Of a stretch of DNA of 64,000 bases, positions 28,251 through 37,253 are shown one piece after another. Numbering within the stretch: the stretch's first letter is position 1; every line of letters begins with the position of its first letter. A program made the translations under genes and the position numbers. Source of the stretch: CAWBXL01 sp963837365 (GTDB lineage: Bacteria > Acidobacteriota > Terriglobia > Terriglobales > Acidobacteriaceae); NCBI GenBank assembly GCA_963837365.1, contig CAWIMW010000002.1:868001-932000 (forward strand), read 5' to 3'. The notes below the pieces were generated by a model that made no database searches, was not told where the DNA came from, and was given only the letters and a program-made list of their open reading frames with translations.

Positions 28251-28976
28251 TTACAACCTTCTATAAAAACTCTCAGGGATGGGAAACGTGCGTCCACTCA
28301 ACACAGCCCCAAGCACACGCACATTTGCCGCCTGTAGAGTCTCCTTCACTTTCTGTGCGACCACGCGGTGGGTTGTGTGGGCTTGCAATACCAGGATGAT
28401 GCCATCACACATGTGTCCCAATACCGCCGCCTCGCTGCTTATTGCAGCCGGAGACGCATGCAGCACGGCGTAATCAAAATCATGCCGCACCTGGCTGATG
28501 GTGTTTTCCAGACCAGTGGCCGAGGTATTCTCGGCGCTTGCTCCCCAAAAGGATGTCGGTGGCACCAGCCAGAGACGATTGGATATCTGGTGAGCTGCAC
28601 TGCGTAGCGAATTGAACCCCTCTCTGACCACAGGTGTTGCGCCTCGTACCCCGAACACATCTTCAAACTCCGGCATCTCCAAAGTTGTTTCGATGACGCC
28701 GATTCGCCCATCCACATGCTGGGAAAGCGCTTCGCCGACGTTCAGGCAGATTCCTGCCACATCCGCATCTTCATCCACCGCAGCCACGGCCACGTGCCGG
28801 GCCGGCTTGGGCCAGCCGGGGAAAAACACTTGCCGCACCAGTTGTTGAATCTGCCGGGAGGCAAAGTGCCCCGCGTCCCAGACGGCAACTTTCGCGGGTG
28901 ACTGCCGCTCTTTTGCAGGCGCCTCAATGACTTCATGCTCAAGCGGCGGAAATAGTATGTTGGCTCGGGTACTCAT
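28251..28976 (-). CDS. BY-kinase/CpsD-like ATPase with lost Walker motifs
   Basis: The ATG at 28976 follows an AGGAGA ribosome-binding site and gives 241 residues. The fold order is that of CpsD/CapB tyrosine kinases and MinD-like ATPases, but the expected P-loop GEGKT(T/S) is replaced by AAVDEDADVAGICLNVGEAL, and the Walker A' DADLRRP by IETTLEMPEF. The Walker B-like strand FDYAVLHASPAA also lacks the acidic residue. No Tyr cluster is seen at the C-terminus. It is probably an inactive partner of the chain-length protein encoded 28 bp upstream. Position, between Wzz-like and glycosylphosphotransferase genes, matches that of a BY-kinase. Confidence 0.8.
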   Translation of the reverse strand: MSTRANILFPPLEHEVIEAPAKERQSPAKVAVWDAGHFASRQIQQLVRQVFFPGWPKPARHVAVAAVDEDADVAGICLNVGEALSQHVDGRIGVIETTLEMPEFEDVFGVRGATPVVREGFNSLRSAAHQISNRLWLVPPTSFWGASAENTSATGLENTISQVRHDFDYAVLHASPAAISSEAAVLGHMCDGIILVLQAHTTHRVVAQKVKETLQAANVRVLGAVLSGRTFPIPESFYRRL

Positions 28977-29004
28977 CGGGGATCTCCTGTCCGCCGGTTC
29001 ATGA

Positions 29005-30492
29005 CTAGTTTTCTCTCTCAGGCAGCGAAGCCAAAACTGGCGTTCCAAGATACGCGACCACATCATCCGGAGTACGGAACGATGGGTCGAGATAATCTTT
29101 GGCAAACGCCAGACCTGTGCTGCACGTGCCCGCCATCGCCAGGCCGATCACGCCGAAACCCACAGCCGACCGCACCGGCAAAGCAGGCACTGTAGGCTGT
29201 TCGGCTAGGCTCACATCCAAAATGCGGCTTTGGTCCAGCGCATCACTGATTCGGGCTTCTTCGCGCTTGTTGGCGTATAAAACGTACTTGTCTTCGGCAG
29301 TTTTCAAATTGCGCAACAGTTCATCTTGTTGAATGGCGCGGTCGCCGAGTTGCTGGGCCGTACTATGAGAACTTGCTAATTGCGCATTCATGGCGGTTGC
29401 GCGGGACTGCAAAGCGTTGAACTCCACCTGGGCCTTGACCAGCTCAGCTTTGGCCCACTCATGATTCTGGTCCTTTTCCGTGGTCTCATCCCGCAAGGGC
29501 GCCTGGTCTTCGGCAGCCAATGCAGTCTTGGCCTCGGCAATCTGTTGGTCTACTTCCTGCACCAGCCGATAAGACGGGTCGTATTTGGTCAGCAGTTCGG
29601 TGCGCTGCAACTGCAACTCCAGCAGTTTCGATTTCATCTTCTCCAACAACTGCGGATTGTCGGAGTTGCGGATTTGCGTGGTTGTTCTTTCCGGGAGCGA
29701 CTGAAGCTTCGCTTGCAAAGTGACGATCCGCCGGGCAGTCTCCGCCAGCGCCACTTTGGTCTGGAGGTATTCCGCCTCACCTTGGCTCAACTTTTGTAAG
29801 GCGGCATCGCGTTCCATGGCCGCGGAGACTACGCCCTCATCGCGACTAAATTCCATCAGCTGCATTTCTGCCTGGTTCAGTCCTTGCTGCGCTTGTTCCA
29901 TTTGTTGCTGAAAAAAAACGGTCCCTCCTGACGGCCTGCGGACTTGTACGTGCCGTTGCAGATAAGCATCCGCTAAACAACGCAACACCCGGGCTGACTC
30001 TTCTGCATTCGAAGACGAATAAGTCACGGCAATCAAAGTGGTCTTCCTGATTGGCCCGACGTTCAGGCGTTCGCTCAACCGTTTCACTGCCCGTTCGCGT
30101 CGTTTGCTTTCGTCTCCACGATCGACGAGCCAAGACAAAATTCCATCCGAACCGAGTCCGGCAGTTTGCACAACCTGGGCAAGAGTTCCCTTGTCTCGAA
30201 GCAATTCGACCTCAGAATTCAATTCTTCTTCGGTTACACTCTGCCGGTTCAGTTCCGGGACTTGAGTAAGCGTTGGGGTTGCCGTCGCCTCAATGCGGCT
30301 GCGCCCCACCAGCACTTTCATTTCCGCCCGATAGGAGGGCATCAAGACCCCATAGAGCATGACGGCCACAAAGATTGCGGCAAAGGTAGCTACCCACAAT
30401 CGTCCATTGCGAAAAAACACGGCCACCACGTCGCGCAGAGTCGGAGCCGGTACCCGCGTCCCCCGCGGTATGAGTTTGAGTTCTTCGGGCAT
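29005..30492 (-). CDS. Wzz/GumC-type polysaccharide chain-length protein
   Basis: Inner-membrane polysaccharide co-polymerase that controls chain length and contacts the outer-membrane exporter. The 495 residues have two membrane helices (about 33-52, VATFAAIFVAVMLYGVLM, and about 445-465, FGVIGLAMAGTCSTGLAF) flanking a long periplasmic coiled coil (about 190-410). The C-terminal tail (RTPDDVVAYLGTPVLASLPE) is the short cytoplasmic stretch that usually touches the kinase. No kinase domain is fused; the separate downstream ATPase-like protein is degenerate. The gene begins 2 bp after the stop of the Wza-like gene. Confidence 0.92.
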   Translation of the reverse strand: MPEELKLIPRGTRVPAPTLRDVVAVFFRNGRLWVATFAAIFVAVMLYGVLMPSYRAEMKVLVGRSRIEATATPTLTQVPELNRQSVTEEELNSEVELLRDKGTLAQVVQTAGLGSDGILSWLVDRGDESKRRERAVKRLSERLNVGPIRKTTLIAVTYSSSNAEESARVLRCLADAYLQRHVQVRRPSGGTVFFQQQMEQAQQGLNQAEMQLMEFSRDEGVVSAAMERDAALQKLSQGEAEYLQTKVALAETARRIVTLQAKLQSLPERTTTQIRNSDNPQLLEKMKSKLLELQLQRTELLTKYDPSYRLVQEVDQQIAEAKTALAAEDQAPLRDETTEKDQNHEWAKAELVKAQVEFNALQSRATAMNAQLASSHSTAQQLGDRAIQQDELLRNLKTAEDKYVLYANKREEARISDALDQSRILDVSLAEQPTVPALPVRSAVGFGVIGLAMAGTCSTGLAFAKDYLDPSFRTPDDVVAYLGTPVLASLPEREN

Positions 30493-30494
30493 CT

Positions 30495-31235
30495 CTAAAG
30501 CGGCCGTTGTGTCCAGTACATCCCCAGGTTCGAAATGGGCAGATACCGGCGGATTTTTGAAATCATGTTTTGAGGCACATACAGCATGTCACCCGGACGC
30601 AGGTGCACGTCCTCGCGCAGATCGCGGCCAGACAACATGGCTTTGATATTCAGCAGCTTGGCTTCAACCGTGTCTCTGGACACATGCCGGAAAAGCACGA
30701 CCTGCGAATGCTTTGCCTGCCCTGTGAACCCACCGGCAATGGCCACGGCTTCAGTCACCGTGGTGTCACCGTGCAAGTCATACTTGCCGGGTTTTCCGAC
30801 TTCGCCGCCGGCGATAAAGTACGGCCGCTCAAACTCTTTCAGCACGATGGAAATATCAGGCTCATGCAGCATGGGTGCGTAAGCGTCGCGCACACTCTGC
30901 CGTAAGTCAGGCAAGGTCATTCCCTGGGCGTACATCTGCTTCTCCAGTCCCTTAAGAGTGATAAAACCATCCGGTTGCACGGTCACAGTCTGGTTAAACT
31001 CGGAAGCAAAATTGAAATTGATCTCGATCACATCGCTGGCGCATAACCGGTAGAGCGGACGGCGTTCCCCCGTCAGGGCTGGACTTCCTACACCATCCGC
31101 TCTCTCGGATTCCGTGGACACCGCCCGCCCATCGTCTCCTGCAGCCATTGCTGGCTGACTCGCTTGGCCGAGCATTGCCACTGAAAATAGGGGCCCTAAA
31201 CACAAAACCAAGGCGAAGATCGCAACTGTTTTCAT
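30495..31235 (-). CDS. Polysaccharide export protein (Wza-like, SLBB)
   Basis: The ATG at 31235 starts a signal peptide (KTVAIFALVLCLGPLFSVAM); the longer frame upstream to 31403 lacks one. The mature part has a Poly_export domain (YRLCASDVIEINFNF, VTVQPDGFITLKGL) and an SLBB domain (IAGGEVGKPGKYDLHGDTTV, VAIAGGFT). It ends with a LRPGDMLYVPQNMISKI stretch. No lipobox is seen, so it may be periplasmic or outer-membrane associated rather than a lipoprotein. It is the first gene of the eight-gene operon running to 21243. Confidence 0.92.
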   Translation of the reverse strand: MKTVAIFALVLCLGPLFSVAMLGQASQPAMAAGDDGRAVSTESERADGVGSPALTGERRPLYRLCASDVIEINFNFASEFNQTVTVQPDGFITLKGLEKQMYAQGMTLPDLRQSVRDAYAPMLHEPDISIVLKEFERPYFIAGGEVGKPGKYDLHGDTTVTEAVAIAGGFTGQAKHSQVVLFRHVSRDTVEAKLLNIKAMLSGRDLREDVHLRPGDMLYVPQNMISKIRRYLPISNLGMYWTQRPL

Positions 31236-31754
31236 GTTTGGGCCACAGTCACCGGCTCTACCGCCGGGCCGTGTTGCAAGGTAGCGGCTAAGGGCCAAAG
31301 GCACAAGACATGGGAAGTGCTGTCTACTAAAGTGGGTAGATACGACGAAATCGTGGTCCGTCCCGGCGAAAACCGGGAGTCTCTCGCGACCGGCGACTGA
31401 CAAAGCCTTTCAGTATCAGATTCACGAGAGATAGTGAGTGCCGTGGCACTTTGGTGAGTTCCACTATGGAAGCACCCACCAAAGAGGACTTGTCAGCTTC
31501 TGAGCTGGAGTTTGAAGGTCGTTTAACACGCCTTGAAAATGAATGCATGCCCAACTTAATCAACATACTTAGAAAGCCCTGATGGAGCGGCCTGCCTACT
31601 TCTTCAAAAGCATTTCCACCCAAGTTTTCCACACCAATTCATCACACACACCATGTGCAGTTATCACTGACCGCACGTTGGTGAATAGGTACATTTTTCT
31701 CACGGGGCTCCCCTATGAACGGGACATTCCACCCCCACAAGGCCGATCGTACTC
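31236..31754. promoter_or_regulatory. Divergent intergenic region, exopolysaccharide operon / LuxR regulator
   Basis: 519 bp with no convincing gene separates the start of the polysaccharide operon (minus) from the LuxR-type regulator (plus). It must hold both promoters. Short open frames on both strands here lack ribosome-binding sites and protein-like composition. I cannot assign specific -35/-10 boxes or operators with confidence. Confidence 0.5.
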
Positions 31755-32477
31755 ATGCCAGCCACTTCGAATGCTATTGGTGTCCTCATTGCCGACTCCA
31801 ATCAAATCCAACGTCAACTGCTAGTAACAGCCCTCCGCCGCCGGCCTGAATTCCAGATTAACTACTGCGGTCTGGAGGCGGACGCCATCTTTGCCGCTGT
31901 GAGTTCCGCTCCCACGGATGTTCTCGTCCTTAACGTCTGCCATCCCCGCGATGGCTGGCAGGATATGACGCTGGTCCGCCGGCTGAACGTGGCCCATCCA
32001 GAGGTGAATAAGGTCTTGCTTCTGGACACCTATGACCGGGACCTGGTGGTGAACGCCTTCCGTTCGGGAGCGCGTGGGCTGTTTTGTTTTTCGGAGTATC
32101 CCTTCCGCTTGCTGTGTAAGTGCCTGCAAAGCGTCCATCAAGGACAGGTGTGGGCCAACAACACTCAGTTTCAATATCTGCTCGAAACTGTCAGCCAGGT
32201 ACCTTCGCTGCGTATGGTGAATGCCCGAGGTATACGGCTGCTCACTCCGCGAGAAGAGCAAGTTGTGGCCCTGGTCGCGGATGGACTCAGCAACCGCGAG
32301 GTCGCGCAGGAACTTAACCTTAGCGAACACACCGTCAAGAAATATTTGTTCCGCATCTTCGACAAAATAGGGATTTCAAGCCGCGTGGAGCTAGTGCTGT
32401 ACGCCATGAACCATGGAGGTGCGCGGCAGGCCGAGTGGATGGCAGGCGCCGGCTTAAGACCAACCCCCAGAGCTTAG
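31755..32477 (+). CDS. LuxR/NarL-family regulator with Asp-less receiver
   Basis: 240 residues: receiver-like domain (GVLIADSNQIQRQLLVTALR) and LuxR HTH (LLTPREEQVVALVADGLSNR, VAQELNLSEHTVKKYLFRIF). The phospho-acceptor position in strand 3 reads DVLVLNVCHP, where Asn replaces the expected Asp of DLxMP-type motifs. The acidic pocket is ADS. It is therefore probably phosphorylation-independent. It is divergent from the exopolysaccharide operon and is the best candidate for its regulator. It shares this degenerate design with the regulator at 9639-10319. Confidence 0.9.
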   Translation: MPATSNAIGVLIADSNQIQRQLLVTALRRRPEFQINYCGLEADAIFAAVSSAPTDVLVLNVCHPRDGWQDMTLVRRLNVAHPEVNKVLLLDTYDRDLVVNAFRSGARGLFCFSEYPFRLLCKCLQSVHQGQVWANNTQFQYLLETVSQVPSLRMVNARGIRLLTPREEQVVALVADGLSNREVAQELNLSEHTVKKYLFRIFDKIGISSRVELVLYAMNHGGARQAEWMAGAGLRPTPRA

Positions 32478-32549
32478 TTTCCCCTGGCAAGCAGCGGTGG
32501 TAGGCTATTACCCGCTTTGCAAGGCCAATCGCGCTTAGGGGGAACCGTT

Positions 32550-34031
32550 ATGAATCCGCTCGCACAATTAAACAAGCAATACATCGGTGGTGTATGGCGT
32601 GAAGGCAACAGCCAGAAGACCCTTACGGACAAGAATCCGTACAACGGGAACCCCATTGCGGATTTCAAACTCGCGAATTTGGCCGACCTTGATGAAGCGT
32701 ACCGCTCGGCGGCAGAAGCGCAGAAGATTTGGGCGGAGATCAATCCCTACGGGCGGCGCGCCATCCTGGAGAACGCCGTTTCGTGGATTGAAAAGAATGA
32801 GGGAGATATTGCCGACATCATCATTGACGAACTGGGGGGCACGCACTTTAAGGCCGCCATTGAAATTCTGCTGACCAAGGCGTTCATTAAAGAGGCCTCG
32901 ACTTACCCGTTAAGAATGGTCGGGGAGATTCACCCCTCTACCATCGACGGCAAAGAAAACCGTCTATATCGCGTTCCTGCCGGAGTGGTCGGAGTCATTA
33001 GCCCTTTTAACTTTCCCTTCAACTTAAGCATGCGCTCGGTCGCTCCTGCACTGGGAGCAGGCAATGGCGTAGTCCTCAAACCGCATGACGACACGCCCAT
33101 CGTTGGCGGCACGCTGCTGGCAAAAATCTTTGAGGAAGCCGGGGTCCCCAAGGGTTTGCTCAATGTGGTGGTTGCTGACATCGGAGAAATAGGAGACGCT
33201 TTCGTCGAACACCCCATTCCGCGGGTGATTTCATTCACTGGCTCTGAGGGGGTTGGCCGCCATATCGGCGGAGTGGCAGGTCGTGCCCTCAAGAAAGCAA
33301 TCCTGGAACTCGGCGGCAATAGCGCCCTGATCGTACTCGACGATGCCGATCTCGAAACCGCCGTCAGCGCCGCCATTTTCAGCCGCTTCGCCCATCAGGG
33401 GCAGGTCTGCATGTGCGCAAACCGCATTCTGGTGCAACGCGGGGTTTACGACAAATTTCTGACCCGCTTTGTGGAACGGGTCTCGAAATTGAAAGTAGGC
33501 GACCCGCGCGATCCCAAGACCGACCTCGGGCCGCTGATGAACCAGCGTCAGACTGAAACCTTCATGCAGCAAGTGCAGCGCGGAGTGGATGAAGGCGCCA
33601 AGGTCGCGTTGCAAGGCAAGACCCATGGGAACGTTGCGTCTCCGACGGTGTTTGCCGACGTCAAGCCCAACATGTGGGTGGCGCGCAATGAAATGTTCGG
33701 CCCGGCGGTTTGCCTGATGCCGTTTGATTCTGTGGAAGATGGCATTCGCATGGCCAACGACAGCCGCTATGGATTGAGCGGGGCCATATTCACTCGCGAT
33801 GTCGAATATGGGGCGGAACTGGCCAAGCAAATCGAGTCCGGCATGGTGCATGTGAACGATGGCACCATCAACGATGATCCCCAGGTCGCCTTTGGAGGAG
33901 AAAAGGCTTCAGGGGTAGGCCGCTTGAACGGCAAATGGGCGCTGGAGGAGTTCACCACGCTGAAATGGGTTTCGGTGCAACACAAACAACGGCATTATCC
34001 GTTTGAAGAAGTGGCGGGAAAAGCCTCTTAA
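32550..34031 (+). CDS. Aldehyde dehydrogenase family protein (benzaldehyde/vanillin type)
   Basis: NAD(P)+-dependent oxidation of an aldehyde to an acid. The ATG at 32550 follows TAGGGGGAA; an upstream GTG/TTG-type extension is less likely. 493 residues with the cofactor site GVISPFNFPFNLSMRSVAPA, SFTGSEGVGRHIGG, the general base Glu in LELGGNSALIV, and the nucleophile Cys in HQGQVCMCANRI. The motif pattern is closer to benzaldehyde/vanillin-dehydrogenase-like members than to class 1/2 enzymes, but the substrate is unknown. A terminator follows. Confidence 0.9.
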   Translation: MNPLAQLNKQYIGGVWREGNSQKTLTDKNPYNGNPIADFKLANLADLDEAYRSAAEAQKIWAEINPYGRRAILENAVSWIEKNEGDIADIIIDELGGTHFKAAIEILLTKAFIKEASTYPLRMVGEIHPSTIDGKENRLYRVPAGVVGVISPFNFPFNLSMRSVAPALGAGNGVVLKPHDDTPIVGGTLLAKIFEEAGVPKGLLNVVVADIGEIGDAFVEHPIPRVISFTGSEGVGRHIGGVAGRALKKAILELGGNSALIVLDDADLETAVSAAIFSRFAHQGQVCMCANRILVQRGVYDKFLTRFVERVSKLKVGDPRDPKTDLGPLMNQRQTETFMQQVQRGVDEGAKVALQGKTHGNVASPTVFADVKPNMWVARNEMFGPAVCLMPFDSVEDGIRMANDSRYGLSGAIFTRDVEYGAELAKQIESGMVHVNDGTINDDPQVAFGGEKASGVGRLNGKWALEEFTTLKWVSVQHKQRHYPFEEVAGKAS

Positions 34032-34060
34032 ATTAATTTCTTGCGTGGGAAGACTGGGCT

Positions 34061-34087
34061 AAGCCCTGACGGGCTTTCTTCATTTTT
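34061..34087 (+). terminator. Rho-independent terminator after aldehyde dehydrogenase
   Basis: aagccc-tgac-gggctt forms a 6-bp stem with a 4-base loop, followed by tcttcattttt, 30 bp after the stop codon. Confidence 0.7.
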
Positions 34088-34287
34088 CATTTCGATTGCA
34101 CTGAGATTCTCAGCATTGAGGACAGTCAGGGGAAAGATGCGGGTTTGAAGTGAAATGCCGCTCTTCCTTTGCGGCCTGGGTCACTTATCGAGCCAGCCTC
34201 TGTCCACCTATTGATTGCGAATTTAGAGCTAAGATAAAGGCAACGACTTTGTAGCGTCATCAATCTAACAGCCCAGGACCAAAGATC

Positions 34288-35013
34288 ATGGACATGGATC
34301 AGAACCGCCGGAATTTATTGCGCAATTCAGCGTTGCTTGGAATTGCCGTGGTCGCACCCTATCTACCCGCCTTTGCTGAGCAAAAAGCCAATGACGCAGA
34401 CGCTAAAGAACCCGAGGTCACTGCGACCGAAGACCTGATGCGTGAACATGGCGTGATTCGCCGTGCGCTTCTGGTTTATGCGGAAACCGTGCCCAAACTA
34501 CGGCAGAACGCAGCTTCGGTCGATGCCGCAGCCCTGCGGCAGGCAGCCCAACTGTTCCGCACTTTCGGCGAAGACTATCACGAGAAAATGCTGGAAGAGC
34601 AGCACATCTTCCCGGTCATCCGCAAACAAGGAGCAGAACTACAACGTTATGCCGATATTCTGACAGCCCAGCATGCGCGCGGACGCGAAATCACGGACTA
34701 TATTCTGGCAGTGACCAACGGCGGAAAAATCAGTTCACTGCACGCTGAGCCGTTGGCCAAGGTGTTCGAAGGGTTTGTGCGTATGTACGAAAACCATGCG
34801 GCACGTGAGGACACGATTGTGTTCCCCGCCTGGAAAACCAACTTTACCGACAAGCAACTGGACGAAATCTCCGACCAGTTCGAAGATATCGAGCACAAAA
34901 TGTTCGGCAAAGACGGGTTTGAGGATGCCGAGAAGAAGATCAGCAACATTGAAGGCCTGCTGGGGTTTGGAGACCTGGCACAATTCACACCCCCGTCTCC
35001 TCCCAAGCCATGA
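34288..35013 (+). CDS. Exported hemerythrin-like (HHE) protein
   Basis: 241 residues. The N-terminus carries a twin-arginine type signal (QNRRNLLRNSALLGIAVVA, cleavage near AFAEQ). The mature helical bundle has the His/Glu ligands of hemerythrin HHE domains: MREHGVIRRAL, HEKMLEEQHIFPVI, QHARGREITDY and YENHAAREDTIVFPAW. It should bind a di-iron centre and O2 or NO-related species outside the cytoplasm. The next gene (DoxX) overlaps by 4 bp (ATGA), so the two are probably expressed together. Confidence 0.9.
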   Translation: MDMDQNRRNLLRNSALLGIAVVAPYLPAFAEQKANDADAKEPEVTATEDLMREHGVIRRALLVYAETVPKLRQNAASVDAAALRQAAQLFRTFGEDYHEKMLEEQHIFPVIRKQGAELQRYADILTAQHARGREITDYILAVTNGGKISSLHAEPLAKVFEGFVRMYENHAAREDTIVFPAWKTNFTDKQLDEISDQFEDIEHKMFGKDGFEDAEKKISNIEGLLGFGDLAQFTPPSPPKP

Positions 35014-35456
35014 GCGCGTTGCGGCAAATCTTGAAGAGCACGTCGCCGACTGCGGCTATTTTGATCCGCCTGATGGTGGGCGGGGTATTTCTGTCCGAAG
35101 GGATTCAGAAGTTCTTGTTTCCAGATGCCTTGGGAGTTGGACGATTTGCGAAGATTGGCATTCCGGCGCCGCATTTCTTCGCCCCGTTCGTCGGTGTCGT
35201 CGAGATCGTAGGAGGCTCACTGCTCATCCTCGGGTTGCTGACTCGGCTGGCGGCAATCGCACTGCTCATCAACATCAGCGTGGCCATCCTGACTACCAAG
35301 GTCCCTATGCTGTTCAAGTCCGGCCTCTGGGCAACATTGCATGAGGCGCGGACCGACTACTCGATGTTTCTGGGGTTGCTGTTCCTATTGATCACCGGCG
35401 CTGGATCGTTTGCCCTCGACACCTTCCTCTCGCGCAAGCGGAGCTTGTCCGATTGA
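35010..35456 (+). CDS. DoxX family membrane protein
   Basis: 148 residues with four predicted membrane helices and the DoxX signature (LIRLMVGGVFLSEGIQKFLF at about 18-37, then VGVVEIVGGSLLILGLLTRL). The family is linked to quinone or thiosulfate redox in a few characterised members, but its general role is unclear. Start overlaps the stop of the hemerythrin gene, suggesting a coupled redox pair. Confidence 0.9.
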   Translation: MSALRQILKSTSPTAAILIRLMVGGVFLSEGIQKFLFPDALGVGRFAKIGIPAPHFFAPFVGVVEIVGGSLLILGLLTRLAAIALLINISVAILTTKVPMLFKSGLWATLHEARTDYSMFLGLLFLLITGAGSFALDTFLSRKRSLSD

Positions 35457-35510
35457 CCTGCCGGCCTTATTGGGTTTAGTGGTGAAAATTTAGGCGAGAA
35501 AAACAAAAAC

Positions 35511-35583
35511 GCCGCAGATTTACGCGGATCTTCGCCGATTTGTTATGTAAGTCGTATCAGCGAAAATCCGCGTAATCTGCGGC
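35511..35583. repeat. Long imperfect inverted repeat
   Basis: Arms gccgcagatttacgcggatc (35511-35530, extending to 35535) and gcgaaaatccgcgtaatctg...ggc (35560-35583) are near-complementary across a 24-bp loop. They sit between the convergent DoxX and aldehyde dehydrogenase genes. It may end both transcripts structurally, but the form is of a dispersed intergenic element known from many environmental genomes. Confidence 0.75.
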
Positions 35584-35589
35584 CTGTAT

Positions 35590-37083
35590 TTACAGCGCTG
35601 TGCACACCGCTTTAGTTTCGGTGTACATCTCCAGCGCATCGTGACCCATTTCACGTCCCCAGCCGGATTGCTTGTAGCCGCCGAAGGGCATGGCTGCGTC
35701 GAACACGTTGTAGCAGTTGACCCACACGGTTCCGGCGCGGAGTTGAGCCGCCAGACGATGGGCCTTGGAAATGTCCTTGGTCCAGATTCCTGCGGCTAGG
35801 CCGTACACGGTGTCATTGGCTTTCGCCAGCACTTCTTCTGGATTACTGAAAGGAATGGCAGTGACCACTGGTCCGAAGATTTCCTCCTGCACAACTTTCA
35901 TCTTCTCATTGGTGTTCACCAGCACCGTGGGATTCACAAAGTAGCCTTTGTCGCCATTTCTCTGACCGCCGACCGTGGCTTTGGCGCCTTCGGAGAAGCC
36001 TGACTCCAGGTATCCACAAACACGATTCATCTGCTCTTCGGATACCAGCGGGCCCATGTCGGTGGACTGTTCCCAACCGGGGCCAACTTTGATGTTCCTG
36101 GCTTGTTCGGAAACACCTTCGACCACTTTGTCGAAGATTGGCTTCTCGACATACAGGCGCGACCCGGCGCAGCAGCATTGCCCATGATTGAAGAAAATCG
36201 CCATGGACGCGCCGGCAATGGCGGAATCAACGTCGCCATCGGCGAACACTACGTTGGGAGATTTGCCGCCCAGTTCGAGCGAGACCTTCTTCAGGTTTCC
36301 AGCCGCGGCCTGCAAAATCAGCTTGCCGACCTCGGTGGAACCAGTGAAGGCCACTTTGTCTACATCTGGATGCGCGGCCAGCGCAGCGCCGGCGGTCTCA
36401 CCGTAACCAGAGACAATATTTACCACACCGTCCGGAATCCCGGCTTCCTGAATCAGTTCGCCCAGACGTAGCGCGGAGAGGGGTGTCTGCTCGGCAGGCT
36501 TCAGAACTACACAGCACCCTGCCGCCAGCGCTGGCCCCAGCTTCCACGCCGCCATAAGCAGGGGGAAGTTCCAGGGAATGATCTGCCCTACAACTCCCAC
36601 TGGCTCACGCAGGGTGTATGCCAGATATTTTCCCGGCATAGAAATCGGAATGGTATTGCCCTCGATTTTGGTCGCCCAACCGGCCATGTAGCGAAACAGG
36701 TCAGCGGCCAGAGGGACATCGGCAACGCGTGCGATTTTCAGCGGCTTGCCATTGTCGAGCATTTCCAGTTCAGCCAGTTCTTCGCGGTTGGCGTCGATCA
36801 GGTCGGCAATCTTCCAGATCAGACGTCCACGTTCTGACGGAGTCATTTTGCTCCAGGGGCCGGTTTCAAACGCGGCACGGGCTGCGCTTACGGCGCGGTC
36901 AATGTCTTCGCGATCGCCTTCGGCTATGCGGGCCAGTACATCTCCCGTAGCCGGGTTATATGAAGGAAAGGTTTTTCCGGAAGCGGCTTCCACCCACTTT
37001 CCGTTGATCAGCATCTTGCGGTCTTTCTTAATGAAACTTGTAACTTTATCTTCCAGTTCCACACTAGCGAGTACGGTTGCCAT
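35590..37083 (-). CDS. Aldehyde dehydrogenase, class 1/2 type
   Basis: 497 residues, the standard length. Features: NGKWVEAASGKTF N-terminus, cofactor-binding GQIIPWNFPLLMAAWKLGPA, AFTGSTEVGKLI, base Glu in LELGGKSPNVVF, nucleophile in FNHGQCCCAGSRLYVE, EEIFGPVV, and a C-terminal PFGGYKQSGWGREMG. This is the betaine/retinal/general aldehyde dehydrogenase group; the preferred substrate is not evident. It is a different subfamily from the enzyme at 32550. Confidence 0.93.
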   Translation of the reverse strand: MATVLASVELEDKVTSFIKKDRKMLINGKWVEAASGKTFPSYNPATGDVLARIAEGDREDIDRAVSAARAAFETGPWSKMTPSERGRLIWKIADLIDANREELAELEMLDNGKPLKIARVADVPLAADLFRYMAGWATKIEGNTIPISMPGKYLAYTLREPVGVVGQIIPWNFPLLMAAWKLGPALAAGCCVVLKPAEQTPLSALRLGELIQEAGIPDGVVNIVSGYGETAGAALAAHPDVDKVAFTGSTEVGKLILQAAAGNLKKVSLELGGKSPNVVFADGDVDSAIAGASMAIFFNHGQCCCAGSRLYVEKPIFDKVVEGVSEQARNIKVGPGWEQSTDMGPLVSEEQMNRVCGYLESGFSEGAKATVGGQRNGDKGYFVNPTVLVNTNEKMKVVQEEIFGPVVTAIPFSNPEEVLAKANDTVYGLAAGIWTKDISKAHRLAAQLRAGTVWVNCYNVFDAAMPFGGYKQSGWGREMGHDALEMYTETKAVCTAL

Positions 37084-37253
37084 GATTTCCTCCTGGGGAG
37101 TGGCGGGCTGGTTCGTCCGTCAAAGTGCGGGGGAATTTTAGTCCATTTCCGCTGTCCATGGGGCAAAATTACAAAAGAATATGGAGTTCTGCTCCACAGA
37201 CGTGACCCGTTTGCTCTCGGGTATACTTTCCCCTTTGGAATGGCTGGAGCCGA

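Noticed and set aside
31327..31824. Small frames in the polysaccharide-regulator gap
   Set aside because: No ribosome-binding sites or recognisable sequence; one overlaps the real LuxR start.
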